A stretch of 64,000 nucleotides of DNA from Ignelater luminosus (taxonomy: Eukaryota > Arthropoda > Insecta > Coleoptera > Elateridae): assembly GCA_011009095.1 (NCBI GenBank), contig VTPC01090559.1:59809-123808 (forward strand), given 5' to 3'. Below are positions 1-12,660 of the stretch, in pieces (position 1 is the stretch's first letter; each line of letters begins with the position of its first letter). A program made the translations under genes and the position numbers. Under the pieces are notes generated by a model, which was not told the origin of the DNA, ran no database searches, and worked only from the letters and a program-made list of their open reading frames with translations.

Positions 1-2050
1 GCTGTAGCTCATTAGTGTTACATAATTTTAGCATTCTGCAGACTCGAAACTTGCATTTCTTCCAGAAAAACCAGTTTCCTAGCTGCTCTGCATTCCTTAA
101 GTAATAATTTTATAGCGGTATATTATGCTGCAATGTATACTGCATTCTGGTTTGGCTGTTGTACATAATCCTTTATAATCTATTCTAATCTCTCTGAGTG
201 CTATTGATGATATTGGCGAGAGTTGTTTATAACCCAGGAAATAACTTTTTATGGAAGACTTTTGTGCTTTCCTTGCCAATTGAATATTTTATATATTGCT
301 GGTTAACTTTTAAGATTTTGTAATAAGTAAATTATTTCATTATGATTTGATTTAAATCATTGCTTTATTTGTAAAAAAATTATAATTTAAATCAGAAATC
401 AAGCAAATCATATTTCTGTTCCCTTATAACAAAAAATTATCAATTTATGGTTTCTTTCTGTATTATTTTGTTCTTATTATTACAGGATATGTTGAATATG
501 CCACATAAAATTAGAATTAAGCGGCAAGATTTTGCAAAATGATACTTTGAATTAAATATCGAAAGTTATTACTCGACAAACATTTTATTTGTAGTCCACG
601 ATTTTTTTTTGATTGCAACATTACGAGACTTTATGTATAGGGATTTAGATCAAATGTAAATAAATTGTATGGCTGTATTAATCTATCCCACCTAACTCTT
701 CTGTTATATGTATATTAAATCTTTTACATTTGATATGTCACAGAAACTTGTAAAATTCCGTATTTTTACCTGCTACAGCACAGTTATAATTCTATGCCAC
801 CTATGACTTACAAGGTATCTCTCTTTTTACCCTTAATATTCAAATTTACGCTTTCTCTCACATTTGAGAATAAATGAATGGGTGATTCACTCACTAAGCA
901 AGAAACCAACATGGCACCGTTTGAGAATATTTAATATGTTTCCTAGGTGCAAAATGGATTGTTAACTGTATTTTTTTCCATGAGTAATAATTTCTACTAT
1001 TCATAATGATAATGATAATCTTTGGAAAAATTTTACATTTAGAACTATTATTCTTGAGAAAGATCTTAACAATTCTTGTTCTGGTTATGTGCTAAGTAAT
1101 AAAGAAGAGTAGCAACAGTTCAAAGAGAGCAAGTTTTACATTTACAATATGAGAAATTATAATTGTAGTTTTCCAAGATTTTAAAACATACGCTAGATTA
1201 ATAGGATACATTGTGAAAATAAGTGGATAAATTTGAAAGGTTTTTTGCCAGTGTGCTCTCCATTTAAATTTTAAACAGTTGGAGCTCAATTTGGGTGGTT
1301 TCGCGATTTGAATATTTACTTGTATAAGCTCAAGGATTGCAAGTTTGATCTCCAACTTAGATTAATACTTTTCAAGTGTATAAAAGTTACAAAATAAACA
1401 CAAAGAAAAAATTGTGCTTTAGTAATCATTTTCGGAATATTATCTCATAGGCTAGTTTTAGTTACAACATATTTCTGCATTCCATATCTGAAGATGTTAG
1501 TGCAAAATAGTTGTTTTCGGTATAATTTTAATCATGTTAGTACATGCATATAGATAAAGTACATTCTTGCACGTTTACTTATATTATGCATACGTAAATC
1601 TTCATTTATTAATATTTCCCATTTTCTATGCATAACAGATTGGAAACGGTTTCATAAAAAATACTAATAGGTAACAGAAATCGTTTAACACTCTTAGAAT
1701 TTCTGTTACCTTTTATATTAAATAGAGACGACCAATAAATAATGTTAATAGTACTTAGAACATGATGAGATATTATTCATATCTGTTTGTTATCAAAATT
1801 GTTATTTTTATAACATGAACTGTTGTTATGTGTGTCAATCCTTTAATTCTTTCTAATATCAGTTATCAAGTTTTAAAGGTAGGAATGAAAATTTAATCAA
1901 ATCGACAGGATATCATACTCTTATCGATCAGATCTAAAAGTTACAAATTACTAAAGAACTAAAAAATATCCATGTTTACATTCCTTATAATGAATGTAAC
2001 TTTATGCAGAGCTTTATTCATTTAACGATTCTTTTTTTTTTCTGTTACAG
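1..2050. other. AT-rich non-coding DNA
   Basis: No open frame longer than about 90 codons has a recognisable protein signature here, and no inverted or direct repeat stood out. It reads like intron or intergenic sequence. Its last 20 bases form the pyrimidine tract and AG of the acceptor described in the next entry. Confidence 0.6.
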
Positions 2051-2078
2051 AGAGCAGCTCAGCAGCAGTTAGCACAAG
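2051..2078 (+). CDS. Candidate 28-bp microexon of an unidentified host gene
   Basis: A long T-rich tract ends in CTGTTACAG at 2050. It is followed by 28 bases and then by a strong donor, GTGAGT, at 2079. In frame 1 the exon would read RAAQQQLAQ plus one base, a glutamine-rich stretch like those in transcription factors and RNA-binding proteins. Both splice sites fit insect consensus well and the interval is GC-richer than its surroundings. The length is not a multiple of three, so including or skipping it would shift the downstream frame. I do not recognise the parent gene and see no other convincing exon of it. A chance pairing of splice-like signals is possible. Confidence 0.35.
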
Positions 2079-5000
2079 GTGAGTTTTCTTCTATTGTATT
2101 TTATAATAAATATTTATTGTAATTTAAAAGAAATATCATCTACAAAACTTTTAAATTTTTTATAAAAGAAATAAAGAGTTCTGCGGAAATCTCAGATAAC
2201 ACAAGTTTAAATGTAAAACGAATGGTTTGTATCTCAGCTAACAGTTTTAAAAGATTTGGATAGATGGCGGTCTTCATGTTTTATTTCAGAATTTTTAAAT
2301 TTTCACCAAAAATCAATTTAAGAATATTTTATTTCCAATTATATGTATTAATAACTAATAGCGTGTAATTGAAATTTAATAGAATCAATTTTTATTTTGA
2401 ATTATTGAAGATAATCTTATTCAGAATTTGGTTAATTTATCAACAGTACTACCTAAGTAAGGTTTTATAATTAAATTTTACTGTTTATGTATCGATTTGC
2501 GATAACATTTTAAATTCTCTTATTTTATTGCATTGTTGAGTAATAAAATTACTTATTTTACATAAATGTTTGTTTACGTGCGTGCCCTTGTTTATTTGTT
2601 ACTATCAAAATAACACGCCCATAAAAATATAATATGATTCAACTTTCCGTATTGCGTGTTGTCATACTCTGATAAATAGTAAACAATGTTGCAATAACAA
2701 TAGTTTAATAATAAAAAAATGTTATAATAAACCTAAAAGTGTTAGTACGCATGTTCTAATGAAGACGAGCCCCTTCGCGTCTGTGCAGAGCAGACACCGG
2801 TTTTAGAACAATAGCCCACTATGACCCCGCTGTTTCTGGTTGTCCTTGAAACATGAATTTCATGCTAATCGATTATGCCGACACCTGCAACACCAGAAGC
2901 AGCTCAACATCCTGTGCCATTTCGCTTTCATTTTAGAAATGGAACAATCTTCGTTATGGGTTTTTAGAAAGGGATATCTTTTTGTGATTGCTGTACTAAA
3001 AAGTAGTTTCCTTTTATAGAAACTCAAACTTTCTTTAGTTATTTTACTTTTTATTATTCTAAATGATGTCCTCTTTATTTTCTCTTTTCGTTAAAAAATT
3101 AACTTATTAAATTTGCTTGACTCATGCACGTCAAGAAAGCAATTAGTATGTAATGATCTCTAAACGTCTTCGTAGTAGCATGTATTACATTAAATTAACC
3201 TAAACTGATTTTGAATGATGTATATATATAGTTTGTAAACCAGTAACAAATAATTAATCTTGTTAACCCCAAGCAGTTACTTAATTGACAGTTCATAAAG
3301 TATCTGTTATCTAATTTCATCGTCGGAATGACCAAACAAGAGAGAACATTCCAAACTCAAGGGATGGACACAACTATGCATAGAAATTCACCCTTCCACA
3401 ATTCACCGGAGAGTTTGTCGCAGTAGGTGACCGCAAATTAGTTTACTCCAGCTGGAGGCTACTTGGCTACTACCTCATAATTTCAATTTTAGAATATACT
3501 ATACTTAATTGAAACATCTTAACTAAACTGGAGTAAAATCAGTTCACGACAAGGCAATTAACTTGCGTATATTTTAATCAGAAGTTGTACCCCACTTCAA
3601 TTGAGCTAATTGGGAAACCGGCAAACCGGCGGCATGCTGTAGTTACTATGTGTGTGTACGGAAAATCGTATTCAGTCAACGAGGGGGGGCTTTGTTGTTT
3701 GTTTATAGTTACATAATGGGTACTGTAAAGGTCGATTCGTACATTCAAAATAAAAGAACTTAAAAATAAACATCTCGGTAAATACGTCATTTATATTCGT
3801 CTGTATAAAAAAATTATCTGATTGCTCAGCAAAAATTCTAAAAGTAATAATTACCAGGCGTGCAGAAGCATGCCAAGAAATTTAAATAACTACATGAGTT
3901 AGGAAAAGTAAATTAATATGTGCAAATGGCGAGTAACCTTTTTAAGGATTTACAGTGTGTTCTACTCTGACGATTACTGAGATCGTATTTCCTCTTATGA
4001 GTGTCTAGATACTAAGAAAGCAGATAATTACTATGCTTATCTGAATTAATTTTTCAATTCAAAAGTTCTAAGTTGTTGAATGGTTTTGATGTAAAATTAT
4101 CAGAACGGCATTTTTAGTTTCTATGTTTTCTATTATAATAGTTATAAGGTAGTTCCAAAAGGTACGATTTCAGGAACAATTGTAGAAAAGAAAGAATCTG
4201 ATATCGAGCATCCTTTCTTAAGTATCAATTTTGTCTCGTTTCGTCTTCTTTGATCTTCTTGAGGAATGATATCGTAAAGTAAGGGTTGATTCTGCTTCCC
4301 CTAGCTTACAGACATCTTAATTCCCATATGACAAGCTATCATAAGGTTAAGATCAAGAGTTGCCCGACAGGAACTGCGATCTTTTCATTTTATTTTTATT
4401 TCTTTTGACCTTTGATGAACATTTAGAACTTCAATTCAAACGCTGAACGGCAGGTGAGCGACAAAATCTTTCGGCATTTTGCTTATGGGCTTTTTGTAAG
4501 TGCAAAACGATCCATCTTGCAACACTTTTTGTTGAACTTAACCTCAACAACAAAAAAATGTCAGTGATAACTACTAGACTACTCCTAAAACATCAACCTG
4601 AAGGGTATATATACAAATGCCTGCGTCAGGACCATACGCGCTGTGACGGTGGAGCTCGGTGGCGGATCATAATGAGGTGACGGTAACAGTGTTAAAGTAC
4701 TACCTCAAGAATCGCAAATCTAATCGAGCAAGGACAACGTAAGACCCAACGACAATATTCTGGTCCTTCCCCAGACGTAGACGTTTGGTCAGGTTTCGGA
4801 ATGAATAGAAAAGAAATATTCAGCCTGGTGAGTCTCAAACACAAGGTGAACCTGAATTAGCACAAGAAACAAAGGTCATTCTAGATTCTTGAATTGGAGG
4901 AGGGTAAAATAATGTTTACTCTTTCCATAGTTACTCTGTTTCAACTCTAAAGACATTCAAACAATTAAAACCATGGTATATAGATATCGATCCATGTCGG

Positions 5001-6769
5001 TGAAGAAGTCAAGATGTAGATACACAACCGACACTTGGAATATTCTGAGATTGTTTAGTTTAGATCTACAGCATTTTAAAGATTTATCAGTCTGATAATC
5101 TAATACTGCACAATTTGGGCAAAATAGATTATGTGGTCATTGCTTGCTTTGTCTAAATAAGCAGTTTTGTACGCGATTAGATTTGTTAAACTGTAACTGT
5201 CTCAATTGTTTTCTTTTTTTAAGAATAGTGATCTTGAAATTGATAATCATTCATGGGTAATGGAGTCAACAAATTCTGAAAATTGTTATTGGACTTAAGA
5301 ACCGGCTATTTATGGATAAATTTTGTTTGGATTAGTTAATTAAGCGAGTTTTGGCTACTTACTATGTTGCATCAATTGAAAATAAAAACATAACGAATTG
5401 TTTTCATTGACTGCTGACATTTCTCTCTAAAAAATTTCTTTTCTAACAAACTAGAAAAAACAACATAACAAAACAGTCGCTCGCATGTCAATTTGAAAGC
5501 ATATTCGTGTTTGTGATTCTTAAACAAACGAATGTTGTTTTGATATATTGTATACGAAATAAATAAAATGACTTCAAAGGCTGAAAAATATATTATTAGT
5601 TAGAGAGAATTGTTTACTTTAATTTGTTTGAAATCTCTTTCACTTTATGATTCTGTAATTCCACTAATAAAGATAAAGTGAATCTGTAAACCAGTTCCCC
5701 GCGATCATTTTTGATACATATCACATAATAGTCGAGTAGCCTATGCAAACATTTGTCTATTAATTTGTTTATACCGACTTTTGTTTGTTTTCTCGTGTCA
5801 GTTATCTTTCGCAGATGTTTAGACTTCAATTTCTATTTGTAATTTAGTAAATAAGTAATAAACGGACTTGCCTCTGCTATGTCAATTGACAACATTTTTC
5901 CATTTTACTTTATTAAAATGTATCTCTTAATGAAACTTGAAGGAGAAAGGAAAAAACCACTTATAAGTGCTTATATTTTTGTGCAAGAGGTACTTCACCT
6001 TGTCTCTTCGATGGGTTTTAGGTCGAAACGCTTTTTTTCAGCTTTTCTCTATATCTCATTGATATTCCGTTAAATGCGTATCCGATAAATTTTCGTGTCG
6101 TTGAGAGGAGAGACAAAAATATCTGATTATGTAAGAAGGCGTGAATGATATTAAGAAGTAATATACATGAAGGAAATTTCTCGCGCTGTGATAAATCGAT
6201 GGTTTCAAAAAGCGACAAAATTATACTGGAGTTGTAGCACTAAAGTACATATAACACTTTTTTTTGATATCCCGAGGTTCTTAACATCATAACTTTCCAA
6301 GTTCCAAAGTTCTACTTTTCATCGATCAAAATTATATCTGCATACTGTTTGTCTCAGTGATAATATCAATAGTTCACATTTCGGGGTAAATAGTCACCTC
6401 TAAATCTTCAGGTTTTTAAACATTGACATTTCTCTTCAATGAACGTAGAGCATGTTGCTGCCTCATTTGTAGATCCTTGTGTCTGTCTTGGATTTTCTAT
6501 TAGACTTGACAAGAGCCTGGATTTATCGAGTACACTTCTGAGACAACTGATCTGTGTTGCGACTACTTCGCAGCAACGTAGACAATTGATCATTGCTTTT
6601 TGTTCTAGAAATTAACGTAACTTAACATGGAGTTGTCGAGAAAGTTGAGGGCCAAATAGTGGGAAATTTGTAAATCCGTGACAGGTGATAAATAAGGTAA
6701 ATTTTAACAGTGTTGTATTTTTCCTGTTTTTTCTAAGTAAACTAAATCTTAATCTTGCTCTTACTTATA
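2079..6769. other. AT-rich non-coding DNA
   Basis: This stretch holds only short unrelated frames, such as a 71-codon minus-strand frame at 5614-5829 that resembles no family I know. Two pockets of higher GC, near 2760-2930 and 4620-4870, show no splice-bounded reading frame that I would defend. I see no transposon ends here. Confidence 0.5.
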
Positions 6770-7453
6770 GTCCAGTCAAAGGGGGGAGAATTTTTCTCTT
6801 GAAGAACGTGTTGGGGGTAGTTAGGAGGCAAACATACTAACAGTCTTCGCCCCTAGCCCTGCCGCTTCAGGGGGAGAGGGGGGCGAAAAGGTCCCTTTTT
6901 TCGGTTCTTCCCTTATAACTCGGAAACGGTGCATCCTACGGTAAAAAGTATTCCTTACAAAATAAAAGATAATTAAATTTTCTACAAGAATGTTTATATT
7001 CATTTTCTTCGCGTGTGTTACCGTTCTCGAGATATTCGCCAGCGAAGGTCGATAATTTTAGAAAAACTTTTTTTGCCTCACATTTTTCGTCAAACTTGTC
7101 CTTCTAACTCTTCAGCCTTATGTTTCACAGAAAAGTTGTCAGACAGGAAGTTGTAGAGCATTGAGTTTTCTTCAAGAATATGTAACGTTTACTAATTTAT
7201 CTTCGACAGGTCAGAAGTTACAGCAATTTGAAGTTTTCGGATAAATTTCGTGATTTCTCAAGAAAAGTCCATGAATGCTCGAAAGGGGGTTGTAGAGATA
7301 TTTTTCTCTTGAGAAATGTGTTGGTGGTAGTTAGGAGGCAAACATACTAAAAGTACTTTTAGTATGTTTGCCTCCTAACTACCCCCAACACATTCCTCAA
7401 GAGAAAAATTCTCCCTCCTTCTATGTCCTCTACAACCCTTTCGTTGACTGGAC
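6770..7453. mobile_element. 684-bp non-autonomous element with long terminal inverted repeats, TA-flanked
   Basis: The left end begins GTCCAGTCAA at 6770 and the right end finishes TTGACTGGAC at 7453. The flanking dinucleotide is TA on both sides (6768-6769 and 7454-7455), as expected for a Tc1/mariner- or pogo-type target duplication. Inside the ends, the motif GGTAGTTAGGAGGCAAACAT occurs on the plus strand near 6818, again near 7327, and inverted near 7363. The left and right arms therefore share roughly 65-100 bp with small gaps. There is no transposase frame, so mobility would have needed help from a full-length relative. The family is not identified. Confidence 0.7.
7300..7409. repeat. 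Near-perfect 110-bp palindrome inside the 6770-7453 element
   Basis: The two arms meet head-on with almost no loop at AAAAGTACTTTT, centred between 7354 and 7355. They remain complementary for about 55 bases each way with only a few mismatches, and weaker pairing continues outward for about 20-30 more bases. The left arm is a third copy of the terminal repeat motif of the host element, so the palindrome probably arose when an end was duplicated in inverted orientation. As RNA or single-stranded DNA it would fold into a long hairpin. Confidence 0.85.
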
Positions 7454-7558
7454 TATTAATGTTTGGGCGATTAAGAGCTAGGATAGTGTGTTGTTAAGTT
7501 TTTTGTTTTTGAAATCTTTGATCTAAACGAGTTGGGAAGTTGATTTTGGCTTTTTTAA

Positions 7559-7936
7559 GACAAAACCAAAGATAGCTTCAACTTTTGTTTAAGTATACTA
7601 TGTATGTATTCAGTTGGGCCATATTTTGCAATCTATTTTCTTGTCAAGTTGAATCTTGATCTTGTTAAATAATACGAATCTTTGTTTTGGCCTTTCCTTG
7701 GTTTTCAGGACCATATATACGAACATAAGATCAAGAGTAGTTTGAACTTTGCTCAGTAACCTTGAGTCTTAATCTTTAGGACCACATCATGATAAATACT
7801 CTTAAGAACTGGATCTTGTTAAGTCTCCCAATTTTGATCTTGATCTCTTGCAATGCAAAACCAAGGAAAGTCTTGATTCATGATAATTGTATTGCCGAAC
7901 TTCGAACAGTGTTTTCTTGATAAACCGAATCTATTG
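7559..7936 (+). repeat. Left direct repeat flanking the LINE fragment
   Basis: It begins GACAAAACCAAAGATAGCTT and shares a run of matching blocks with 10274-10609, in the same order and orientation. Examples are TTGATCTTGTTAAATAATAC, AACATAAGATCAAG and GTGTTTTCTTG. Identity looks around 80-85% by eye, with several indels. No coding potential is visible. Confidence 0.8.
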
Positions 7937-9092
7937 TGTTAAAATTTGAAATCTGAAATTGAAAAAATAAAAAAAGAAGTTACATAAAACTATTTAAACT
8001 CCAAAAATAACAATGATAAAATAGAATACAAAGAAATGCAAGCTATAGTAAGGAGAAAAATAGCTAAGAAAAAGAACGAATCTTGGGAAAGAAACTATCA
8101 AAGAATAAATGCTAATTTAGGTAGAAGTAGAAATACAGAATGTTCGAAACTATTCAAACAGTTAAGAAGAAACAAAAATCTAGACGTAATATAACCAGAA
8201 TAACATCACAAGATTGGGAAAAATATTATAAGAAATTGTTAGTAGAAGACCGAGAAGAATTTCAAGAGTATATAGGATAGAATGAACAACGAACTAGAAT
8301 AGTAGAATCCCCGATCAGATTGACGGTGTTTAAATCAATAAAAAAAGGTAAGTCACGCGAATCTGGAGATATCCCAGGAGAACTTTAAGATGTGGAACCG
8401 AAATGTTATATGAACGTTTCAGAAATGTATTTATTCAAACGAAATCTCCATAAAATGGAAATATCGAAAAAACAGCTACCGAGGAATAGCGGTAACTAGC
8501 TCAGTGAGCAGAATTGACAGAAAAGTTGTAAAAAATAGAATCGAGAAAGAGTATCAAAATATGGAGGCAGAAGAACAAGCTGTGTTTCGCACCGGAAGAT
8601 CAACACTAGACCACATATTCTACCCAAGTCATCGAAAAAATATGACACGAGATTAAGAAATACATTTGATATTCGTGGATGTAAGGAAAGCCCATGACAG
8701 TGCCCCTAGCAAGACTCTGGCAAGCACTAGAAAGGACCAACATTAACGTAGAAAGAATAAAACTGTTAAAACACTATCTAACCAACCCGTAACGAAGATT
8801 AAGACAGGAAAACAAATAACACTCGGGTTTGTCGCGACAAAAGGTCTTGAACAAGGATGCTGCCTATCGCCAACTATATTTAAAATATACCTCGAAAGCG
8901 TCCTGAAGGCTGGAAACAAATACAGAGGGATGGAGATATCCTCGATTGGCACCACGTTATATAATACATTGTGTTTTGCCGATGACCAAGTAGTAATTGC
9001 CTAGGACTAAATTATATGACACGGAGACTAATTGAAGAATACAAAAATGGGGTTTAAAGGTCAATACGGATAAAACAGAATACTTGTGTAAA

Positions 9093-9618
9093 GCGTGACC
9101 ATGAGTCATCACCCGCATTCAAACCGCATTCCAATCTGACGACGTAATCGTTCCGGGGGGAATCCCAGGGGCGTAGTTCAAGGTCATTACCGACCTGAGG
9201 CGCAATTAAAACGGCGCCGTAAATTCTTTTCTGATGACTAATGTCCCTAAAGCGAAATCAAAATGGCGTGTCCGCATTCCAATCTAATGACTAATACCAC
9301 CGAGGCAAAAATCAAATATGGCTTATCAAATTCTTTTCTGATGACGTCATGTGTGACCAAAAATAGCGAAATGCGTAAAGCGAAATCAAAAATGGCCCTT
9401 TATCAAATTTTTGAAAATCTAATTTTTAATTTCAATTGCCTCAAAAGTATTTACGGTGCTATTTTAATTGCGCCTCAGGAGCATTAGTCATTAGAAAGAA
9501 ATTTGCGGCGCCATTTTTATTTCGCCTCAGGTCGGTGATGATCTTGAACTACCCCCCGGGAATTCCCCGAAGCGATTACGTCGTCAGATTGGAATGTGGG
9601 TGATGACTCATAGTCGCC
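9093..9618. mobile_element. ~525-bp MITE with ~130-bp terminal inverted repeats, inserted in the LINE
   Basis: The left arm starts near 9093 with ACCATGAGTCATCACCC. The right arm, read in reverse complement from 9618, starts GGCGACTATGAGTCATCACC. The arms stay matched through CAATCTGACGACGTAATCG, AGTTCAAG and CCGACCTGAGGCG for about 130 bp. The left arm carries a small internal duplication (GCATTC...GCATTCC). The middle holds repeated GCGAAATCAAAAATGGC motifs and no transposase. The LINE reading resumes directly after it, so the MITE arrived later than the LINE. I could not settle the target duplication. Confidence 0.8.
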
Positions 9619-10050
9619 CTGGTTATTACTAACAATAAAAAATGTCATGACTACAAATACCTAGACGTAAAGATCTTTCCGGAGAGCACACTGAATTTAG
9701 AAATCAGAGAAAGAAATACGGCAGGAAGTAAGACCATTGTTCTATTAAGCAGCATCTTATGGGGCACGACCATTAGCAAAAAACATAAGAAAACAATATA
9801 CATGATACCATCGTGAATCGTTACGAAGTATGGCCCTGAGAAGAAAGACCCTCAGAAATATTAAGAGAAACTGAAATAGACTTCTGGAGAGAAGATCTAG
9901 AAAAGAGAGTGACCAACGAACTTTGAGAAATGGTGAAAATTAGACATTCTTACTAACGACTTAATAAATCTGGTTTGACATATTCAGAGAATGAACGAAA
10001 AAGTATCCCCAAAAAAATTTTTTTTAATGGCAACCAGGCGAAAGAAGGAA

Positions 10051-10260
10051 ACGTGGTAGACCAAGAAGAAGTTGGAGAGAAGATGTAGATAAAGAAAATG
10101 AAAAAAATTTGGAGGAAGACTTGTAGAACGACCGAAGAAGGTGGAGATTGGAAATCGGAAAACGTCGGAGAACCTTATACGTGGTAGACCAAGACGAAGT
10201 TGGAGGGAAGATGTAGATAAAGAAATTAAAGAAAGAAATTTGGAAGAAGACTTGTAGAAC
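10051..10260 (+). repeat. Duplicated 3' end of the LINE
   Basis: The segment coding GRPRRSWREDVDKE through NLEEDL occurs at 10051-10129 and again at 10179-10260, offset by 128 bp. It is the 3'-terminal coding part of the LINE. The first copy is followed by the natural continuation, an RRRWRLEIGKRRRTL-like stretch, before the second begins. This could be replication slippage, or a read-through or second insertion joining two 3' ends. Confidence 0.7.
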
Positions 10261-10273
10261 TGTATATTTCAAA

Positions 10274-10609
10274 GACAAAACCAAAGACAGCTTCAACTTT
10301 TATTAAATACTATCTATTCCTTTGGGCAATATTTTGCATTATGTTTTCTTGTCAAGTTAAACTTGATCTTGTTAAATAATACGAATTCCTTTGAAATCAT
10401 GCGAACATAAGATCAAGGGTAGTCTGGACTTTTGCTGAGTAACCTTGAGTTTTGATCTTTAGGACGAGACCATGATAAGTACTTTTAAGAACTAGATCTT
10501 GTTAAGTGTCCAAATTTTGATCTCTTGCAAACTCAAGAAGAGTCTCAATCCTTGCTAATTGTATTGTCGCATTTCGAACTGTGTTTTCTTGGTAAACCGA
10601 ATCTTTATT
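10274..10609 (+). repeat. Right direct repeat flanking the LINE fragment
   Basis: This is the partner of 7559-7936. It starts GACAAAACCAAAGACAGCTT only about 14 bp after the LINE tail and ends near GGTAAACCGAATCTTT. It is shorter than the left repeat by a few small deletions. Confidence 0.8.
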
Positions 10610-12120
10610 GTTCTTCTTCTGTAAATCAGTCACTTATTAAGGGTATAAACTTTTAAAATTTAAAATCTCCGAAAAGTGAAGAAACACCGGATTGTATCCT
10701 GCCTTTTCGTCGGTGGAGGTTTAGGTCCCTATGCGCTACAGGATTTATATTTAAACATCTGGTGCTTAAAGAATTTTTTGGCAATAACGTTTGATCAGAT
10801 TCTATAATACAATCGACAGTAACATTAAGAATATTTTGGAAAATGGGCTATTGAATTCAAAGAAGAAGATGAGTCGGAGTAGTAGTTCAAGGGGACAGAA
10901 AACGAAAGCTTTTGCACAATCTTCGCCAAGGGAGCATTCTGTCGGCTTCTCTTTTTCTAGAACAGTTAGTTCCACTTTCACATATTCAGTATTATGTTAA
11001 TAGTATGACGATCATCCCATACCGGTTACTAAACTAAAGCTGAAACTGCATTAACAAGTGATCTAGGCTTAGAAACGAATTCAATAGTTTCAGCATAGCT
11101 CTAAAGAAGGTGTCACATCATTTTATTTCGTTCAATTCGAGTCCCTTACTAATAGCTATCTCGTGTCTGTAGAAGTATTATTTTCAGAATAATAGTTCTC
11201 TTGTTCTCAGTCCTCTGCGTCAAATCAGTGGATCATAATTAATTTCTATTTTTTGTGTAACTTCTGTATCTCACATTAACCAACAAACAGAGGCATCTCA
11301 CTAATTTCTATTTTAAATTTGGTCTCCTCGGACTGTGTTTCAATTGTGACTTTTGATGTTGGCAATTTTCTGTTTACCTGCTGATTCTGTCGTTTCCTGG
11401 GCTAAAGTATTGGTTCATTGGTTCAGTGAACTCTAGTCAGTGGGGTGCCTTCTTTGAAATGTTTACTGTTGTTGACATTTCTAAGGGCCCAAGACGTCAA
11501 TCTTTCTTGATTACAATTTACTGTTTAGCTAATACTTTGTCTCAAAATCAGAAATAAAGTTTGCGTTGGTAATTCTAAGAGTTACTGCTTAAATGTCAGT
11601 CACTACAAAATATGAATCGAGACTCTTTGAACGGATACTCTAGACTATCGTAGGTGTAAAAGGATGCGTTGTCACATTATAACACGAAATTCTGGCTTTT
11701 TTCTATTATTACTTTTCCCACGGTGGGTTCATTCTTCGCACCCTTATGTCAGTTGAATTAAAGAGTGACCAATCAAAGTATCCTAAAACGAACAGAGATG
11801 GGGACACGGGAAGGTTCTGAACTAAAGTTCTCAGCTCGTCTAATTGCTTCGGAGAAGTTTTGTTTGTTTTGTAATTTTAATATATTACATTGCAATTAGA
11901 TCTGTTATAAAATTACATTGTGAACCTCAGCATGTATATTTATAAACGCCCTGTATATAGTGGAAATCCAATCTCATTTAATCTTAAAATTCATTTTATA
12001 TAAATTAAAATGGCATACCCTACAAAAGTAGAATTTATTTCAAGGTTTTACAAAATATGAGTAAAACGCCGGTTATGAATGATGATAATATTCGTTAGGA
12101 GAATTAAAAACAGTTTTAAA
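10610..12120. other. Non-coding DNA, nothing recognised
   Basis: A short serine-rich frame lies near 10870-10998, without homology I can name. The rest is AT-rich and lacks repeat ends, long frames or convincing splice-bounded exons. Confidence 0.5.
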
Positions 12121-12149
12121 GACACAATTTTAACTTAAAGCAATAAGGA

Positions 12150-12660
12150 CCTTAATTACATAAAATTTCGCCTCCGCGGCAGTTTCCATAGAATAACGAA
12201 ATTTACTCTCATCTCGTTCCAAAAGAGCAGGACGGAGAAAGTTGGTGAACGCAAGTCTCTTAGCAGAACCAGCGGGCCAAGCAAGCAAGCACATTTGCCG
12301 GCTTGTAGTGTGTATATTCCGGCGCTGGATTTTTAGTCCCCAACCTTCATCAGTCTGCAATGCGTCAGTGTATCGAGTGTGTGTGTGTATGTTTACTGAA
12401 GGTTTCGGAAAACCACGTGCTTTTTTGTTATTATTTTTAAATAAAAAGTGTAGTGAACTCTCTTTTCGGCTTTGTTAATTTGCATTTTCCTTTTTGTAAA
12501 AGTTTGTTTTTATGGGGGAATAAGTTTGTGGTAGGGGGTATTGTTGTTATTGTATGGAGGAATAAAGTGCGGTGTGCGCTTTTGTACGTGGCTGTTAAAG
12601 AGTCCGATTTTTTGGTTTGTATACATTATTTTAAGCCTATACACATATGCACATAACATA
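12150..12660 (+). promoter_or_regulatory. GC-enriched block with initiator-like motif, possible transcribed 5' region
   Basis: GC content rises locally around 12170-12440. A TCAGTC initiator-like hexamer lies at 12350-12355, followed by a GTGTGTGTGT tract. I see no TATA box at the right distance and no clear DPE, and the short frames here (for example 12242-12478) have no known domain. It could be a 5' untranslated exon of a neighbouring gene or simply a GC-richer patch. Confidence 0.15.

Larger units (their letters stand above)
7970..10262 (+). mobile_element. Decayed non-LTR retrotransposon (reverse transcriptase LINE), interrupted at 9093-9618
   Basis: Reverse-transcriptase blocks appear in order but scattered over frames: YRGIAVTS (about 8480), QAVFRTGRSTLDHIF (about 8580), DVRKAHDSAP (about 8680), LEQGCCLSPTIFKIYLES (about 8850), CFADDQVVIA (about 8975, the catalytic FADD box) and VNTDKTEYLC (about 9065). 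After the inserted element, the 3' part resumes with DYKYLDVK. It ends in the arginine-rich tail GRPRRSWREDVDKE...NLEEDL. Stops and frameshifts are frequent, so this is an old, dead copy lacking an intact endonuclease region. It polymerised cDNA from its own RNA at a nicked target. The clade is uncertain; RTE-like is my best guess. Confidence 0.8.

Noticed and set aside
3578-3790. 70-codon minus-strand frame in the left AT-rich region
   Set aside because: No domain, no splice context, and length within what chance gives.
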